A stretch of DNA of 64,000 nt from Roseivirga sp. (GTDB lineage Bacteria > Bacteroidota > Bacteroidia > Cytophagales > Cyclobacteriaceae), in the NCBI GenBank assembly GCA_021404565.1, contig JAAWWF010000009.1:180042-244041 (forward strand). The letters are read 5' to 3'. Position 1 is the stretch's first letter. Each line of letters begins with the position of its first letter. Positions 8,719 through 17,810 of the stretch are shown in pieces. The notes below the pieces were generated by a model that ran no database searches, was not told the origin of the DNA, and was given only the letters and a program-made list of their open reading frames with translations. Position numbers and translations under genes: made by a program.

Positions 8719-11700
8719 ATGAGATTACCAAAACTAGCCATTGAAAATTATCAGTTTGTACTCATTCTGGTAGCCCTGGCACTCTTTGTAGGTATTTCAT
8801 CTTATACGAGTATGCCGAGGGGGGAGGACCCGAACCCCGAATTTCCCAATTATACTGTGATTGCGATCTATCCCGGGGTAGGGCCTGAGGACATGGAAGA
8901 ACTGGTGGTGGATCCGATTGAGGAGGCACTGGAAGAAGTAAACGACATCAAGAAGGTCAATACCAAAATAGAGGAAGGTGTAGCAGTGTTTGCCGTTGAA
9001 GGAGAGTTTGGAGTGGATACTGACGAACTGTATGATGAGGTACTCAGAGAGGTGAACAATGCCCGGGGCGATTTGCCCGATGACCTTTTCAGCCTGGAAG
9101 TAAACCAGTTCAAACCCCGTGAAAGAGTTGGGATTCAACAATTTGGAGTAGTGTCTGGAGTGGCCTCGTATGGGGAAATGCAGCGCATTGCCGAAGCTTT
9201 TGAATATCAGCTTGAAAGGCTGGATGGTGTACAAGGTGCGGAGGTAGAGGCTTATCCGGAAGAAGAGGTACGCATATCACTGGACTTTCAGCGTATGTCT
9301 GCCCAAAATATAGCATTGCAGCAGGTAGTAGGGATACTCCGGGGGGAGAACCTCAATATCCCGGGAGGTGATGTGAAATCACTGAATAAGACTTTTAACA
9401 TTAAGTCGAGCGGAGGTTTCAAAAACCTGGAAGAGATCAGGAATGTAGTGATCAGCACCAATGGGGAGAAAATTGTGAAGCTGGGAGACATCGCTGCAGT
9501 GCATAAGGATTATGCCGATAATCTCTGGAGGGCAAAGTACATGGGTGAAACTGCCATATGGATTACAGTTACTCAAAAAGAAGGAGTGAATCTGGTCAAG
9601 CTGTCGGAAGAGATTGATCAGGTGACTTCGGCTTTCAGTCAAGGCTTACCGCAAGAGGTAAAGATCGTGACAGCCTTTGAGCAGGCTTCTGCAGTAAAAG
9701 CCAGAATCAACGACTTCTTCTCAAACCTGATGCAAGGGGTTCTGCTGGTGGGCATTGTCATATTCCTGTTTCTTGGTTTCAGGTCTTCCACCATCATTAT
9801 GGTGGTGATTCCCCTTGCTATTGTTATGGCCATCGGGGCCCTTGATTTCAGCGGTTTTGCATTGCAGCAGATCTCAATTGCAGCTCTGGTTATTGCCTTA
9901 GGTCTACTGGTTGACAATGGCATTGTGGTGGTCGAAAATATTGTCAGGTTTCAAAAGGAGGGCTTCTCCTTGAAAGAGGCCGCTTTCAAAGGTACTGCTG
10001 AGGTAGGCTTTGCGGTAGTCAGCTCTACGGTTACTACTTTGCTGGCTTTTGCGCCCCTGGCACTGCTCAATTCCGGGGCCGGTGAATTTCTTCGCTCTCT
10101 GCCTATTACTGTAATTCTGGTCCTCACAGCTTCACTCATCCTGGCCCTGACATTCACGCCTATCATGGCCAGTAAGGTACTGGGATCCAGGAAAAAGCCG
10201 AATCGTAAGACTGGTCTTATCAGTCCACTTTTGGATGCTTTGGTTGTTAAGGTTTATCAACCGATGCTGCGTAGAGCGATGAAACGCTGGTACTTTGTTA
10301 TTCCGGCTGCATTATTGATTTTCATGGGTAGTTTCTCTCTTTTTCCAAAGATTGGCGTCAGCTTCTTTCCTACTGCTGACAAACCACTCTTGCTTATCGA
10401 GGTGGATACTCCTGAAGGGACCAATATTGATGAGACGGAGAGGGCGGTAACCTTCGTGGAAAATATTCTGAGCAAGATGGAGTATGTCGAAGACTTCTCC
10501 AGTAACACAGGTCACGGCAATCCCATGGTATACTATAATCGCATTAGCGAGCAGTATAAGAAGAACCACGCCCAGTTGGTGGTAAACTTTGAGCATTGGA
10601 ACCCTGAACAGTTTTATGGTGCGTTGGCCGAGTTAAGGCACGCTTTTACACAATACCCGGATGCGCTGATTACCTTTTCGGAGCTTAAAAACGGCCCTCC
10701 TTTTGAAGCACCTATTGAAATCAAAGTGATAGGGGAAGACCTGGATACCCTGAGAAGGCTCGCTGCCGACCTGGCTGTGATGATCAAAGAAACGGAAGGC
10801 ACCATCAATGTGGATAATCCATTGAGTCAGAACAGAACTGACTTGAAAATTGCCCTGAACCGTGACAAGGCTGGTATGATCGGCTTGCCGATAGGTGATG
10901 CCGACTTGACGGTAAGAGCAAGTCTGGCAGGCTTAAAGGTAGATGATGTTACCCTGGCTGATGGTAAGGAGTATGATATGGTGGTGCGGCTTCCTTTTGA
11001 TGAAGCACCTTCTGTCAATGATTTTCATAAGGTGTATTTCACCACCCGGACAGGAGCCCAGGTACCCTTAAAACAAGTAGCAGACATTCAGTTTGAGCAG
11101 GCTGTGAATGAAATCCAGCATTACAATTTTGAGCGAAACACAGCGGTAACTGCCGATGTGATCAATCCGGATAACACGACCGCTATCACGGAAGCACTAA
11201 TGGAAAGGCTGGAAGAATATGAGCTGCCCGCTGGCTACGAGTTTTATGTAGCAGGTGAGTATGAATCTCAGCAAGAAACTTTTGGTGATCTGGGGACTTT
11301 GCTGATCATTGCGATGCTGGGAATTTTCGCGGTACTGGTATTGCAGTTCAGGTCTCTGGTTCAGCCACTGGTTGTTTTCTCCGCAGTACCTCTGGCCATT
11401 ACCGGGTCGTTGGTCGCGCTTTACCTGACTGGCTGGTCCTTTTCTTTCTTTGCTTTTGTGGGCTTTATATCCCTGGTGGGTATTGTGGTGAATAACTCGA
11501 TCATTTTGGTGGATTATACCAACCAACTCCGCAGAGAGGGAATGAAAAAGGTAGAGGCTTTGCAGCAGGCTACCGCTACGCGCTTCACACCTATACTGCT
11601 GACTACGACCACGACCATTCTAGGGCTGTTGCCGCTGACTGCCCAGTCATCAGGATTATGGTCACCTCTGGGCTGGACCATCATTGGAGGAATGATCTCA

Positions 11701-11784
11701 TCTACTTTACTCACACTGTTTATCGTGCCCATTCTGTATAAGCTGTTTGTAAAGGAAGAGAATCTGGCGGTGGTAAATGCCTGA
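8719..11784 (+). CDS. RND family efflux permease
   Basis: 1021 residues, typical of hydrophobe/amphiphile or heavy-metal RND pumps. The N-terminal segment VLILVALALFVGISSYTSMPRGEDPNPEFPNYTV has the family start. There are two sets of membrane helices (about 330-540 and 850-1015) and two large periplasmic loops. The motif ALVIALGLLVDNGIVVVENI in helix 4 carries the proton-relay Asp pair position. Second-half helices include FISLVGIVVNNSIILVDYTN. It lacks signs of a metal-type (CusA) pore, so a drug, bile-like or lipid substrate is more likely, but the substrate cannot be read from the sequence. Confidence 0.93.
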   Translation: MRLPKLAIENYQFVLILVALALFVGISSYTSMPRGEDPNPEFPNYTVIAIYPGVGPEDMEELVVDPIEEALEEVNDIKKVNTKIEEGVAVFAVEGEFGVDTDELYDEVLREVNNARGDLPDDLFSLEVNQFKPRERVGIQQFGVVSGVASYGEMQRIAEAFEYQLERLDGVQGAEVEAYPEEEVRISLDFQRMSAQNIALQQVVGILRGENLNIPGGDVKSLNKTFNIKSSGGFKNLEEIRNVVISTNGEKIVKLGDIAAVHKDYADNLWRAKYMGETAIWITVTQKEGVNLVKLSEEIDQVTSAFSQGLPQEVKIVTAFEQASAVKARINDFFSNLMQGVLLVGIVIFLFLGFRSSTIIMVVIPLAIVMAIGALDFSGFALQQISIAALVIALGLLVDNGIVVVENIVRFQKEGFSLKEAAFKGTAEVGFAVVSSTVTTLLAFAPLALLNSGAGEFLRSLPITVILVLTASLILALTFTPIMASKVLGSRKKPNRKTGLISPLLDALVVKVYQPMLRRAMKRWYFVIPAALLIFMGSFSLFPKIGVSFFPTADKPLLLIEVDTPEGTNIDETERAVTFVENILSKMEYVEDFSSNTGHGNPMVYYNRISEQYKKNHAQLVVNFEHWNPEQFYGALAELRHAFTQYPDALITFSELKNGPPFEAPIEIKVIGEDLDTLRRLAADLAVMIKETEGTINVDNPLSQNRTDLKIALNRDKAGMIGLPIGDADLTVRASLAGLKVDDVTLADGKEYDMVVRLPFDEAPSVNDFHKVYFTTRTGAQVPLKQVADIQFEQAVNEIQHYNFERNTAVTADVINPDNTTAITEALMERLEEYELPAGYEFYVAGEYESQQETFGDLGTLLIIAMLGIFAVLVLQFRSLVQPLVVFSAVPLAITGSLVALYLTGWSFSFFAFVGFISLVGIVVNNSIILVDYTNQLRREGMKKVEALQQATATRFTPILLTTTTTILGLLPLTAQSSGLWSPLGWTIIGGMISSTLLTLFIVPILYKLFVKEENLAVVNA

Positions 11785-11788
11785 ATTT

Positions 11789-11824
11789 CAGTGGAGGTTG
11801 CCTTTCAATGGGGGACCTCCACTG
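11789..11824 (+). other. Perfect 10-bp inverted repeat between pump and LolA-like gene
   Basis: CAGTGGAGGT (11789-11798) and ACCTCCACTG (11815-11824) form a perfect stem with a 16-base loop, directly after the pump stop codon. There is no T run, so it is not a standard intrinsic terminator. It may protect the 3' end of the efflux mRNA or bind a protein. Confidence 0.45.
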
Positions 11825-11878
11825 TAAGAAACAATTCAGCAAATTATACTATATTCAGGCAACCTAAACACTAATACT

Positions 11879-12589
11879 ATGAGAAGAATACTCAGTGCAC
11901 TGTTGGTGGCCGTTCTGGTTACTGCATCGGCAAAAGCACAAAGCCCCACAGCCGAACAAATAGTTGATAAGTATATTCAGTCGATTGGAGGAGTCAAGAA
12001 ATGGAAGGCCCTTAAAAATATGAGGCTGACCGTTACTTTGAGAACCCAGGGGATAGATTTACCAGGTGTGGTAAATACGGCAGCAGACGGGAAACAGAGA
12101 ATGGAATTCACTTTCAACGGAGCCAGGTTAATCAGAGCCTATGATGGTACTACCGCCTGGGTTTTCGATCAGTTTTCAGGAATGGCGGCCCCTACTAAAC
12201 TTGAAGGGGAAGCTGCCTCGGATTTTACAGATGAAGAGTTTCTGGATGAGTTTATTGATTACAAGAAAAAAGGAGCTGTGGTTACTTACCTTGGTCAAGA
12301 GGAATACGAAGGCCTGCCTTACCATAAAGTGGGTAAGAAGGAGAAAGACGGAGAAGAAGCCACCTTTCTGTTTGATGAAGAGACAGGGCTTTTGCTACTG
12401 AAGCGTGAGACAGTGGATGGAGTGGCTTCAGAAACCCAATACCAGGATTATGTCAATCAGAATGGACTGACCATGCCCATGAAAGTAATTGGCAAGGCCG
12501 CAGGGCAGATTCTTCAATCTCTTGTAGTGAATAAGGCTGAATTCGATGTGGAAATGCCAGCCGACCTGTTTGTATTCCCTAAAAATTAA
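11879..12589 (+). CDS. Exported LolA-like protein, copy 2
   Basis: 236 residues with a signal peptide (MRRILSALLVAVLVTASAKAQ). It is a paralogue of the 4743-5447 protein, sharing SIGGVKKWKALK, RAYDGTTAWV, EEFLDEFIDYK and DLFVFPKN. It lies 94 bases downstream of the RND pump on the same strand. The two copies therefore bracket the TetR-efflux block. LolA-fold proteins carry lipids or lipoproteins across the periplasm; a partnership with the pump is suggested by position only. A hairpin follows the gene. Confidence 0.75.
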   Translation: MRRILSALLVAVLVTASAKAQSPTAEQIVDKYIQSIGGVKKWKALKNMRLTVTLRTQGIDLPGVVNTAADGKQRMEFTFNGARLIRAYDGTTAWVFDQFSGMAAPTKLEGEAASDFTDEEFLDEFIDYKKKGAVVTYLGQEEYEGLPYHKVGKKEKDGEEATFLFDEETGLLLLKRETVDGVASETQYQDYVNQNGLTMPMKVIGKAAGQILQSLVVNKAEFDVEMPADLFVFPKN

Positions 12590-12610
12590 GATTTGACATC
12601 ACTATTGTGA

Positions 12611-12649
12611 CAGACACCCCTGCACTCTTTCTGAGCATCGGGGTGTTTG
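12611..12649 (+). terminator. Hairpin terminator after LolA-like copy 2
   Basis: CAGACACCCC (12611-12620) pairs with GGGGTGTTTG (12640-12649), with one G-T pair, and is followed by a weak T stretch (CTTTT). Confidence 0.55.
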
Positions 12650-12701
12650 CTTTTATGGCTGGATAGGAGATCGAGTCATCGGTTTTTCTTAGTTTTAATG
12701 T

Positions 12702-13445
12702 ATGCGCTTTTCTACTTTTTTTCTTGCCGTTTTATTTGTCTCAGGTTGCCGGGGAGAGTTAATAGATGTCGATACCATTGTACAAAAGGCATATACAGCT
12801 CACGGTGGTAAAGCAATTTGGGACAGTATAAGTGAGCTCAGCTATGAAAAAGAAAGCGTAGTGTATAATGCCGATGGAGGCACCCGATTCCAAAATCTGC
12901 AACGGCATCACTACGTCATGAGACCTCAGTTTTCCGCACAACTTGAATGGCAATCAAACGATGAGGAGCATAGAATAGAATATACCCATGTGGGTGCACG
13001 TAAATGGATAGATGATGTTGAGGTCATGGACTCTGTTATTCAGGCTAGTTCCTCTGAGTCCGTTAACGCAGCACGATATACAGTAAGTCAGCCCTTTAAG
13101 CTTACCGATCCGGGTGTGATATTGAGCTACGAGGGGATGGATATACTGGAAGCCGGAGAGCAGGTATATGTAATCAAAGCGAGCTACAGCACCGATAATG
13201 AAAATCATACAAAGAGCGATGAATGGTGGTATTACTTTGATGTGGATACCTATCTGTGTCTGGCTACCATGGTGCATCACGGTAGCACTTATAGCTATAT
13301 CAAAAACCTGGAATACGATTATAGCACCGATATCGTATTCAATTATCACAGGAAGGGCTATGCGGTAGACAGCACAAGAAAAGTCCTTTATCATCAGTCA
13401 GAGTACTATTACCACGACTATAAACTGAGTTTTTCAAGCAACTAA
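12702..13445 (+). CDS. Lipoprotein, distant LolA-like fold
   Basis: 247 residues. The signal peptide MRFSTFFLAVLFVSGC ends in a lipobox with Cys 16. The mature start DTIVQKAYTAHGGKAIWDSI matches the IV.KY...IGG.KKWKAL pattern of the two LolA-like neighbours, so it is probably a third, diverged member anchored to a membrane. The rest is beta rich, with many Tyr and His (YYYHDYKLSF near the end). I know no named family for it. It follows copy 2 on the same strand after a terminator-like hairpin, so it may be transcribed separately. Confidence 0.55.
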   Translation: MRFSTFFLAVLFVSGCRGELIDVDTIVQKAYTAHGGKAIWDSISELSYEKESVVYNADGGTRFQNLQRHHYVMRPQFSAQLEWQSNDEEHRIEYTHVGARKWIDDVEVMDSVIQASSSESVNAARYTVSQPFKLTDPGVILSYEGMDILEAGEQVYVIKASYSTDNENHTKSDEWWYYFDVDTYLCLATMVHHGSTYSYIKNLEYDYSTDIVFNYHRKGYAVDSTRKVLYHQSEYYYHDYKLSFSSN

Positions 13446-13509
13446 ACCCCAGGTCGGGAAAAGAGTCTTACTATTGATTTTTACTATCTTAACTACTCTA
13501 ACCAAAAAA

Positions 13510-13920
13510 ATGATGAAGAATTTAATCAGACCTATGGCTGCCCTGGTTGTCCTCACAATGATCTCAGTAGCTTTTGTTATGAAGCCAGAGGCAGAAACCG
13601 CCCCGATTTTACAAGATCAGGCGGGTATTACTTTTCCGGAAAATGTGCAGAGCATCATTGATGCCAAGTGCATGGGGTGCCACAAGCCAGACTCCCGCAA
13701 TACCAAGGCCAAAGAGAAGTTACAATGGGCCAGCGTAACTAAAATGAACAAGGAAGAGCAGGAGCATCTGGTAGATGAGCTTTTTGAGGTACTGGAAGAC
13801 GGCAAGATGCCGCCTAAGAAGGCCCTGGAAAGAAGACCTCAGATGAAACTGACAGATGAGGAAACTAAAACCTTACTTGCCTGGGCGGAAGCCGAAGAAA
13901 AGAGGCTGAAAGGAGAATAA
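13510..13920 (+). CDS. Exported single-haem-binding domain protein
   Basis: 136 residues from ATG 13510 (MMKNLIRPMAALVV). A membrane or signal segment leads to a domain with one CMGCHKPDS haem c motif. The motif sits after FPENVQSIIDAKC, as in the Bacteroidota haem-binding domain family (PF14376 type). DGKMPPKKALERRPQMKLTDEE and LLAWAEAEEK give the MPP loop and C-terminal helix. The protein is probably periplasmic and may take part in electron transfer or redox sensing. The longer upstream frame (13474) lacks a proper signal peptide, so the ATG at 13510 was chosen. Confidence 0.8.
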   Translation: MMKNLIRPMAALVVLTMISVAFVMKPEAETAPILQDQAGITFPENVQSIIDAKCMGCHKPDSRNTKAKEKLQWASVTKMNKEEQEHLVDELFEVLEDGKMPPKKALERRPQMKLTDEETKTLLAWAEAEEKRLKGE

Positions 13921-13940
13921 AAGTTTAATCAATATTCCCT

Positions 13941-13982
13941 AAAACAAGAAAAGCAAGTCCCAGGACGTGCTTTTCTTGTTTT
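13941..13982. terminator. Bidirectional terminator between haem-binding and UspA-like genes
   Basis: Perfect 15-bp stem AAAACAAGAAAAGCA (13941-13955) with TGCTTTTCTTGTTTT (13968-13982). It contains its own A and T tracts, so it can work for both converging genes. Confidence 0.8.
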
Positions 13983-13995
13983 AACTTTCTTCTTC

Positions 13996-14916
13996 TTAAA
14001 TCTCTTTTAGCAGATCAATAATGCCCGCTTTGTGTCCTCTGGGGCGAACCACTAACATAGGTATTTCACTATTGAGTTGAATAAGCTGTTCTGCTTTACT
14101 ACCGATGAACAAGGCAGTAGTAGCCGTTCTTCCTTTCACACCAATGATGAGTGCATCCGGTTTGGTCTCTTTAGCATAATTGATGATGTCTTCGGCAGGG
14201 TCATCATTCTTATCCAGTGTATACACCGGGGTAATGTCTACCCCTTCATGGTCAATACCGGCCATAAACTTCTTGAATTCCTTGGCAGCGTTTTTCTCCA
14301 TCACTTCAGCAAACTCCTCGTAGGTTTTGCCGCTATAATGATAGCCACCCGGAACGGTATATACATTCTGACAGGTCAGTTTGGTACTGCCATATTTTCT
14401 GGCGATCAGAATAGCCTCTTCCATCGCAATCTTTGAATGAGGAGAGTAATCGCAGGGTACAAGGAAATGTTTTGAACTGGGTTGTGAGTCTTCAGGGACA
14501 ATAAACAGAGAACACGCAGCTCTTCTGGCAAGTCGATTGGACAAGATTCCGCCGCCTACAAAGTTCTTGTGACGACCCATCATCACCAGGTCAATTTTGT
14601 GCTTGTCGACAAAGTTCAGGATTCCTTTAGAAGGTGACCCTTCCTGGATGTGTACATGGGCCAGTGCCATAACGTCTTTCTCGAGAGTAGCTTCTATTAA
14701 ATCTGTGATTTGTTTCTTTCTCTCTTCAATGGTTTTCTTTTTAATATCCGGGAAATCCTTGAGTACATCCTCAGGAATGTTCATGGTTCGGATACTATTG
14801 AAGAAGTGGATCTCCTTGGTCTGGGAGGCATTCACCATCATAGTAACAAACTTCAACAAGGTCTTATCAGCCTCGGAAGTGTCCATCAATACAAGTATTT
14901 TTTCTCGTTTAGGCAT
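13996..14916 (-). CDS. Universal stress protein, tandem UspA domains
   Basis: 306 residues with two Usp domains. The first (about 1-145) starts KREKILVLMDTSEADKTLLK and has GRHKNFVGGGILSNRLAR. The second (about 150-290) starts HFLVPCDYSPHSKIAMEEA and has the ATP-binding-like GVKGRTATTALFIGSKAEQL. Cytoplasmic tandem Usp proteins respond to starvation and redox stress; nucleotide binding is plausible in the second domain through G-x-x-G-x9-G-S. It is monocistronic, with a terminator just downstream. Confidence 0.92.
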   Translation of the reverse strand: MPKREKILVLMDTSEADKTLLKFVTMMVNASQTKEIHFFNSIRTMNIPEDVLKDFPDIKKKTIEERKKQITDLIEATLEKDVMALAHVHIQEGSPSKGILNFVDKHKIDLVMMGRHKNFVGGGILSNRLARRAACSLFIVPEDSQPSSKHFLVPCDYSPHSKIAMEEAILIARKYGSTKLTCQNVYTVPGGYHYSGKTYEEFAEVMEKNAAKEFKKFMAGIDHEGVDITPVYTLDKNDDPAEDIINYAKETKPDALIIGVKGRTATTALFIGSKAEQLIQLNSEIPMLVVRPRGHKAGIIDLLKEI

Positions 14917-15027
14917 TGTCTTAAAAAATTCGCTGCAAATCTACGATTATTCAATGACTTGTTCATCGATAATCAATATTATTAACCTGCGAGGTCTGAA
15001 ATCGTTTGCTGCCTAACCTGATGACCC

Positions 15028-16107
15028 TTAAAGGGTTATACTGGAGATGATGTCCACTAAGAGCTCAATTTGCTCCTTGGAATGGGTAGGAAAGCTAGCT
15101 ATTCTAATTTGTTTGCCTTTATGCGGGCCGTAACCGTTTCCTACCACAAAACCTTTTTTACTCAGCGTTTCGATCCAGGCTTCAGAGGGACCTTCAGTGG
15201 AGGCAATCACCACAGTTTTCGAACGCAATGATTCATCTTCTACAAAGTGGCTAAGCTGTGGGTGTGTATCTACCAAGTGCTGCAGTAAAAGACCTTTGTA
15301 GTTAGTTTCGCTACGAATTACATCAATTCCTTTTTCAAGCATATCGGCCGTTACCCGGGCCAGAAGGTAGATGTTCAATACATTGAAAGTGTAAGTAGGT
15401 TGATGTTTTTTGGCATTTTTGAGCAGGTTGGGCAGGGCTTGATAGGCACCAATCGAATGGCCGGCAGCCTGTTTCCGATCTGCCTTTTCGAGGCAGCGAT
15501 TGTTCACGATCCATACACCCAGGCCTGCCGGAAGTCCAAAACATTTTTGTACGGAAAAGTAGGCTGAATCCACCCTGGAGATATCCAGGTCAATGGCAGG
15601 AAACGCAGATACCCCATCTACTGCAATCAGTGCATCCGGGTGGCTTTCGCGAATCTTATAAATCTCTTCCACAGGAAAAGTAACTCCCGCACTGGTCTCG
15701 TTGAGTGCCATACTGATGAGCTCGGTATCCTGTGGTATTTGATAGTTCGTGGGTATGCTTCCAAAAGAGGCTTCCGCTTTTTGGGCGGCTATGCCATGTT
15801 TGATGGCAAAGTCATAAAAGCGATTGGAAAAAGCGCCATAACACAAGTGGAATGACTTTTCAATGATGCAGTTCTGAATGAGTCTTTCCCAGGTTTCTGT
15901 AGCTGAGCTCAGGAAGAAAATATGGTAATCGTCAGGAATGTTCATCAATTCCTTAAGATTATCTGTGGCTTCTTTAAAGTAAGCTTCAGCTTGACGGCTG
16001 CGATGGTTTATCTCTAAAACCTGTTCTTTCAGTGCTTTTTTGAGGTGTTCTTCTACCGTGAAGTAAAGTGCCGAAGGGCCCGGGGTAAAGAATATCTTTT
16101 TAGGCAT
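15028..16107 (-). CDS. Class V PLP-dependent aminotransferase (SerC/AGAT-like)
   Basis: 359 residues. The N-terminus KKIFFTPGPSALYFTVEEHL and the PLP-lysine motif YFSVQKCFGLPAGLGVW fit the phosphoserine/alanine-glyoxylate aminotransferase branch. SVQK-x-F-G matches the S-x-QK-x-x-G Schiff-base site of SerC-type enzymes. Other supports are EINHRSRQAE near the start and RIASFPTHSKEQIELLVD at the end. It overlaps the upstream MFS gene by 8 bases, so the two are translationally coupled. The substrate is uncertain: serine biosynthesis is possible, but the pairing with an exporter leaves other options. Confidence 0.85.
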   Translation of the reverse strand: MPKKIFFTPGPSALYFTVEEHLKKALKEQVLEINHRSRQAEAYFKEATDNLKELMNIPDDYHIFFLSSATETWERLIQNCIIEKSFHLCYGAFSNRFYDFAIKHGIAAQKAEASFGSIPTNYQIPQDTELISMALNETSAGVTFPVEEIYKIRESHPDALIAVDGVSAFPAIDLDISRVDSAYFSVQKCFGLPAGLGVWIVNNRCLEKADRKQAAGHSIGAYQALPNLLKNAKKHQPTYTFNVLNIYLLARVTADMLEKGIDVIRSETNYKGLLLQHLVDTHPQLSHFVEDESLRSKTVVIASTEGPSEAWIETLSKKGFVVGNGYGPHKGKQIRIASFPTHSKEQIELLVDIISSITL

Positions 16108-17341
16108 TTGCTTGTTCCGTTTTGAGTTGTTCTACCTGTTTGTGATAGTGATTTTTCGCAAACAAGAAGTAGAACACCAACGGGAACAAAAGTATTAAGC
16201 CACAGATGAAAAACATCATTCGATAGCCCATATTTTCAGCAATATAACCCAGTGCAATGGCTCCGGCCCCGATACCCAGGTCGATGGCCGAAAAGAAGGT
16301 AGCACTGGCAGCCCCACGAGATTCCACCGGAACCATATTAATAGCCATGGTTTGCATGGTGGGCATGATCAGGCCGTTGCCCATGCCTACCAGTACACCA
16401 CAGATCATAAACATCCAGAATTGATTGATAACGAAGCTATCAGTGAATCTGAGAAGCATCAGGCCTGCAATGGTGACGATAAAGCCCACGAATACAATGC
16501 CTGAGGGACCTTTTCTGTCCATGATTTTACCCACCAGAATACGCGAAATGGCCACACCAGCAGCGAAGAAGATAAAGAATGCTTCGGGGTCCAGATCGAA
16601 GAAACCAGCCCTTATGGAAGGAATACCTGCGTTTTCGGCAAAGACCATGATAAAGGCGATGATTCCGGCATAGGGAAAGGCCCCTGTAAACATCACAATG
16701 GAGATACGGGTTACACGGCCATCAAACATCTTCTTTAGGTTCAGTTTCGTATTACCCGATTTGATATTGGGCACTTTGACCATAAAAGCGAGTACAAAGG
16801 CAGCAACACCGAAGGCAAGCGAAATGGTAAAGAGGTTAAAGAAGTTATCGTCACCCATAATCACCCCTCCGAAGTAAGGCGCAATGGCCATGGAGAAAGT
16901 CATGGCCAGGCCGAAGTAACCAATGCCCTCGGCTCGTTTCTTTTCAGGAATAATATCTGCAGCTATGGTACTGCCTCCGGTAGTTATCACTCCCCAGGCA
17001 AACCCATGAAATACCCTGACCAGAATCAGAAGCATAAAGGTATAGGTGAAATGATAGAGCCCGAGTAGAATAGCAAAAAAACCAAGGGCCCAGAGGTAAA
17101 CCGATCGTCTGCCGTAAGCATCAAGTACATAACCGCAAAAGGGCCTGATAATAAGGGCTGCAATGGCATACACCCCCAGGATATAACCTACCTGATTGTC
17201 AGTAGCATCCAGCGCATTCACTGCATATACCGGCAGAGTAGGCAGCAAAAAATAAAAGGCATTCGACATCAAAAAATATGACGTGAAATGCAGGAGGAAA
17301 TCGCGGGATAAAATCTTTTCAGAAGAAGGAGAAAGGCTCAA
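16100..17341 (-). CDS. Major facilitator superfamily transporter
   Basis: 413 residues with about twelve membrane helices. The loop 2-3 motif appears as GYVLDAYGRRSVYLWALG (about 75-92). GFAWGVITTGGSTIAADIIPEKKRAE in helices 4-5 and VGMGNGLIMPTMQTMAINMVP in the second half are typical of drug-type MFS exporters. The start is TTG 17341; an in-frame stop lies two codons upstream and the next ATG would remove most of helix 1. The aminotransferase gene overlaps its 3' end, so the transported compound may be an amino acid or a related metabolite. Confidence 0.88.
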   Translation of the reverse strand: MSLSPSSEKILSRDFLLHFTSYFLMSNAFYFLLPTLPVYAVNALDATDNQVGYILGVYAIAALIIRPFCGYVLDAYGRRSVYLWALGFFAILLGLYHFTYTFMLLILVRVFHGFAWGVITTGGSTIAADIIPEKKRAEGIGYFGLAMTFSMAIAPYFGGVIMGDDNFFNLFTISLAFGVAAFVLAFMVKVPNIKSGNTKLNLKKMFDGRVTRISIVMFTGAFPYAGIIAFIMVFAENAGIPSIRAGFFDLDPEAFFIFFAAGVAISRILVGKIMDRKGPSGIVFVGFIVTIAGLMLLRFTDSFVINQFWMFMICGVLVGMGNGLIMPTMQTMAINMVPVESRGAASATFFSAIDLGIGAGAIALGYIAENMGYRMMFFICGLILLFPLVFYFLFAKNHYHKQVEQLKTEQANA

Positions 17342-17535
17342 GTATCAGAGACAGTTTATAATCTGTAAAGGACAAATGAATGAAGAAAAAGCGGGGTTTT
17401 AAAATTTCAAGCCTCTTGAAGGCATGAATTTGAGCCTGCTCTTGCTTCATTGCTAGTTAGACGTGGATAAGTAATATTTGGTAACACCTGGCAGAAAAAG
17501 AGATGAATTTAGTTTTCCCGAAACTATTGGCTGCG

Positions 17536-17543
17536 TAAGTTTG
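17536..17543 (+). promoter_or_regulatory. Candidate -7 box of the esterase leader RNA
   Basis: TAAGTTTG matches TAnnTTTG exactly. A weak TTTT at 17513-17516 lies 19 bp upstream. The start would be near 17550, giving a leader of about 260 bases to the terminator at 17810. Confidence 0.4.
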
Positions 17544-17556
17544 TATACTATCAGGA

Positions 17557-17613
17557 ATGAAGAAATTCTCATTCGGGCTTGGACAAGTTTTTGAACTTTA
17601 CAAGTTAAACTAA
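17557..17613 (+). CDS. Possible 18-residue leader peptide
   Basis: ATG 17557 to TAA 17613 encodes MKKFSFGLGQVFELYKLN. AGGA lies directly before the ATG, and the candidate promoter box ends 13 bases upstream. Its place in front of a multi-hairpin segment with a terminator, ahead of an esterase gene, resembles attenuation leaders. No comparative evidence was available, so a chance frame cannot be excluded. Confidence 0.3.
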   Translation: MKKFSFGLGQVFELYKLN

Positions 17614-17626
17614 TATGCCGGGTGAC

Positions 17627-17810
17627 TCTCATCTAAAACAAGGCCTCATGCTGGCGGTTACCGTCAGTACCTCGTTCGTAAGATCAGGATAACAGTGGAC
17701 TGTTGCGGAACAAGGGATAGCCCAAATCCTGTCTATAATGGGAGGTTCAAAATACCTCCGGGTTCGTATGAGATTAATAAAATGCCACGCTTGCCGTGGC
17801 ATTTTTTTTG
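17627..17810 (+). ncRNA. Candidate structured leader or small RNA ending in an intrinsic terminator
   Basis: The stretch 17342-17899 has no ordinary gene but contains several hairpins. TCTCAT (17627-17632) can pair with ATGAGA (17768-17773) as a closing helix. Inside are CTGGCGG/CCGTCAG (17651-17667, loop TTA), AACAGT/ACTGTT (17691-17704) and GGAGGT/ACCTCC (17741-17759, seven-base loop). The terminator at 17781 follows. I do not recognise a known RNA family. It could be a free small RNA or an attenuating 5' leader of the gene at 17900. Confidence 0.4.
17781..17810 (+). terminator. Strong intrinsic terminator upstream of the esterase gene
   Basis: AATGCCACG (17781-17789) pairs perfectly with CGTGGCATT (17795-17803) around a five-base loop. 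Eight T in total run from 17802 to 17809. It ends 90 bases before the start codon at 17900. Confidence 0.8.

Noticed and set aside
11789..11824. Intrinsic terminator after the RND pump
   Set aside because: The stem is perfect but no T run follows, so it is listed as an inverted repeat only.
17740..17760. T-arm-like GGAGG-TTCAAAATA-CCTCC, suggesting a tRNA
   Set aside because: The loop is two bases too long and no acceptor stem, D-arm or CCA end can be built around it. It was kept only as a hairpin of the leader RNA.
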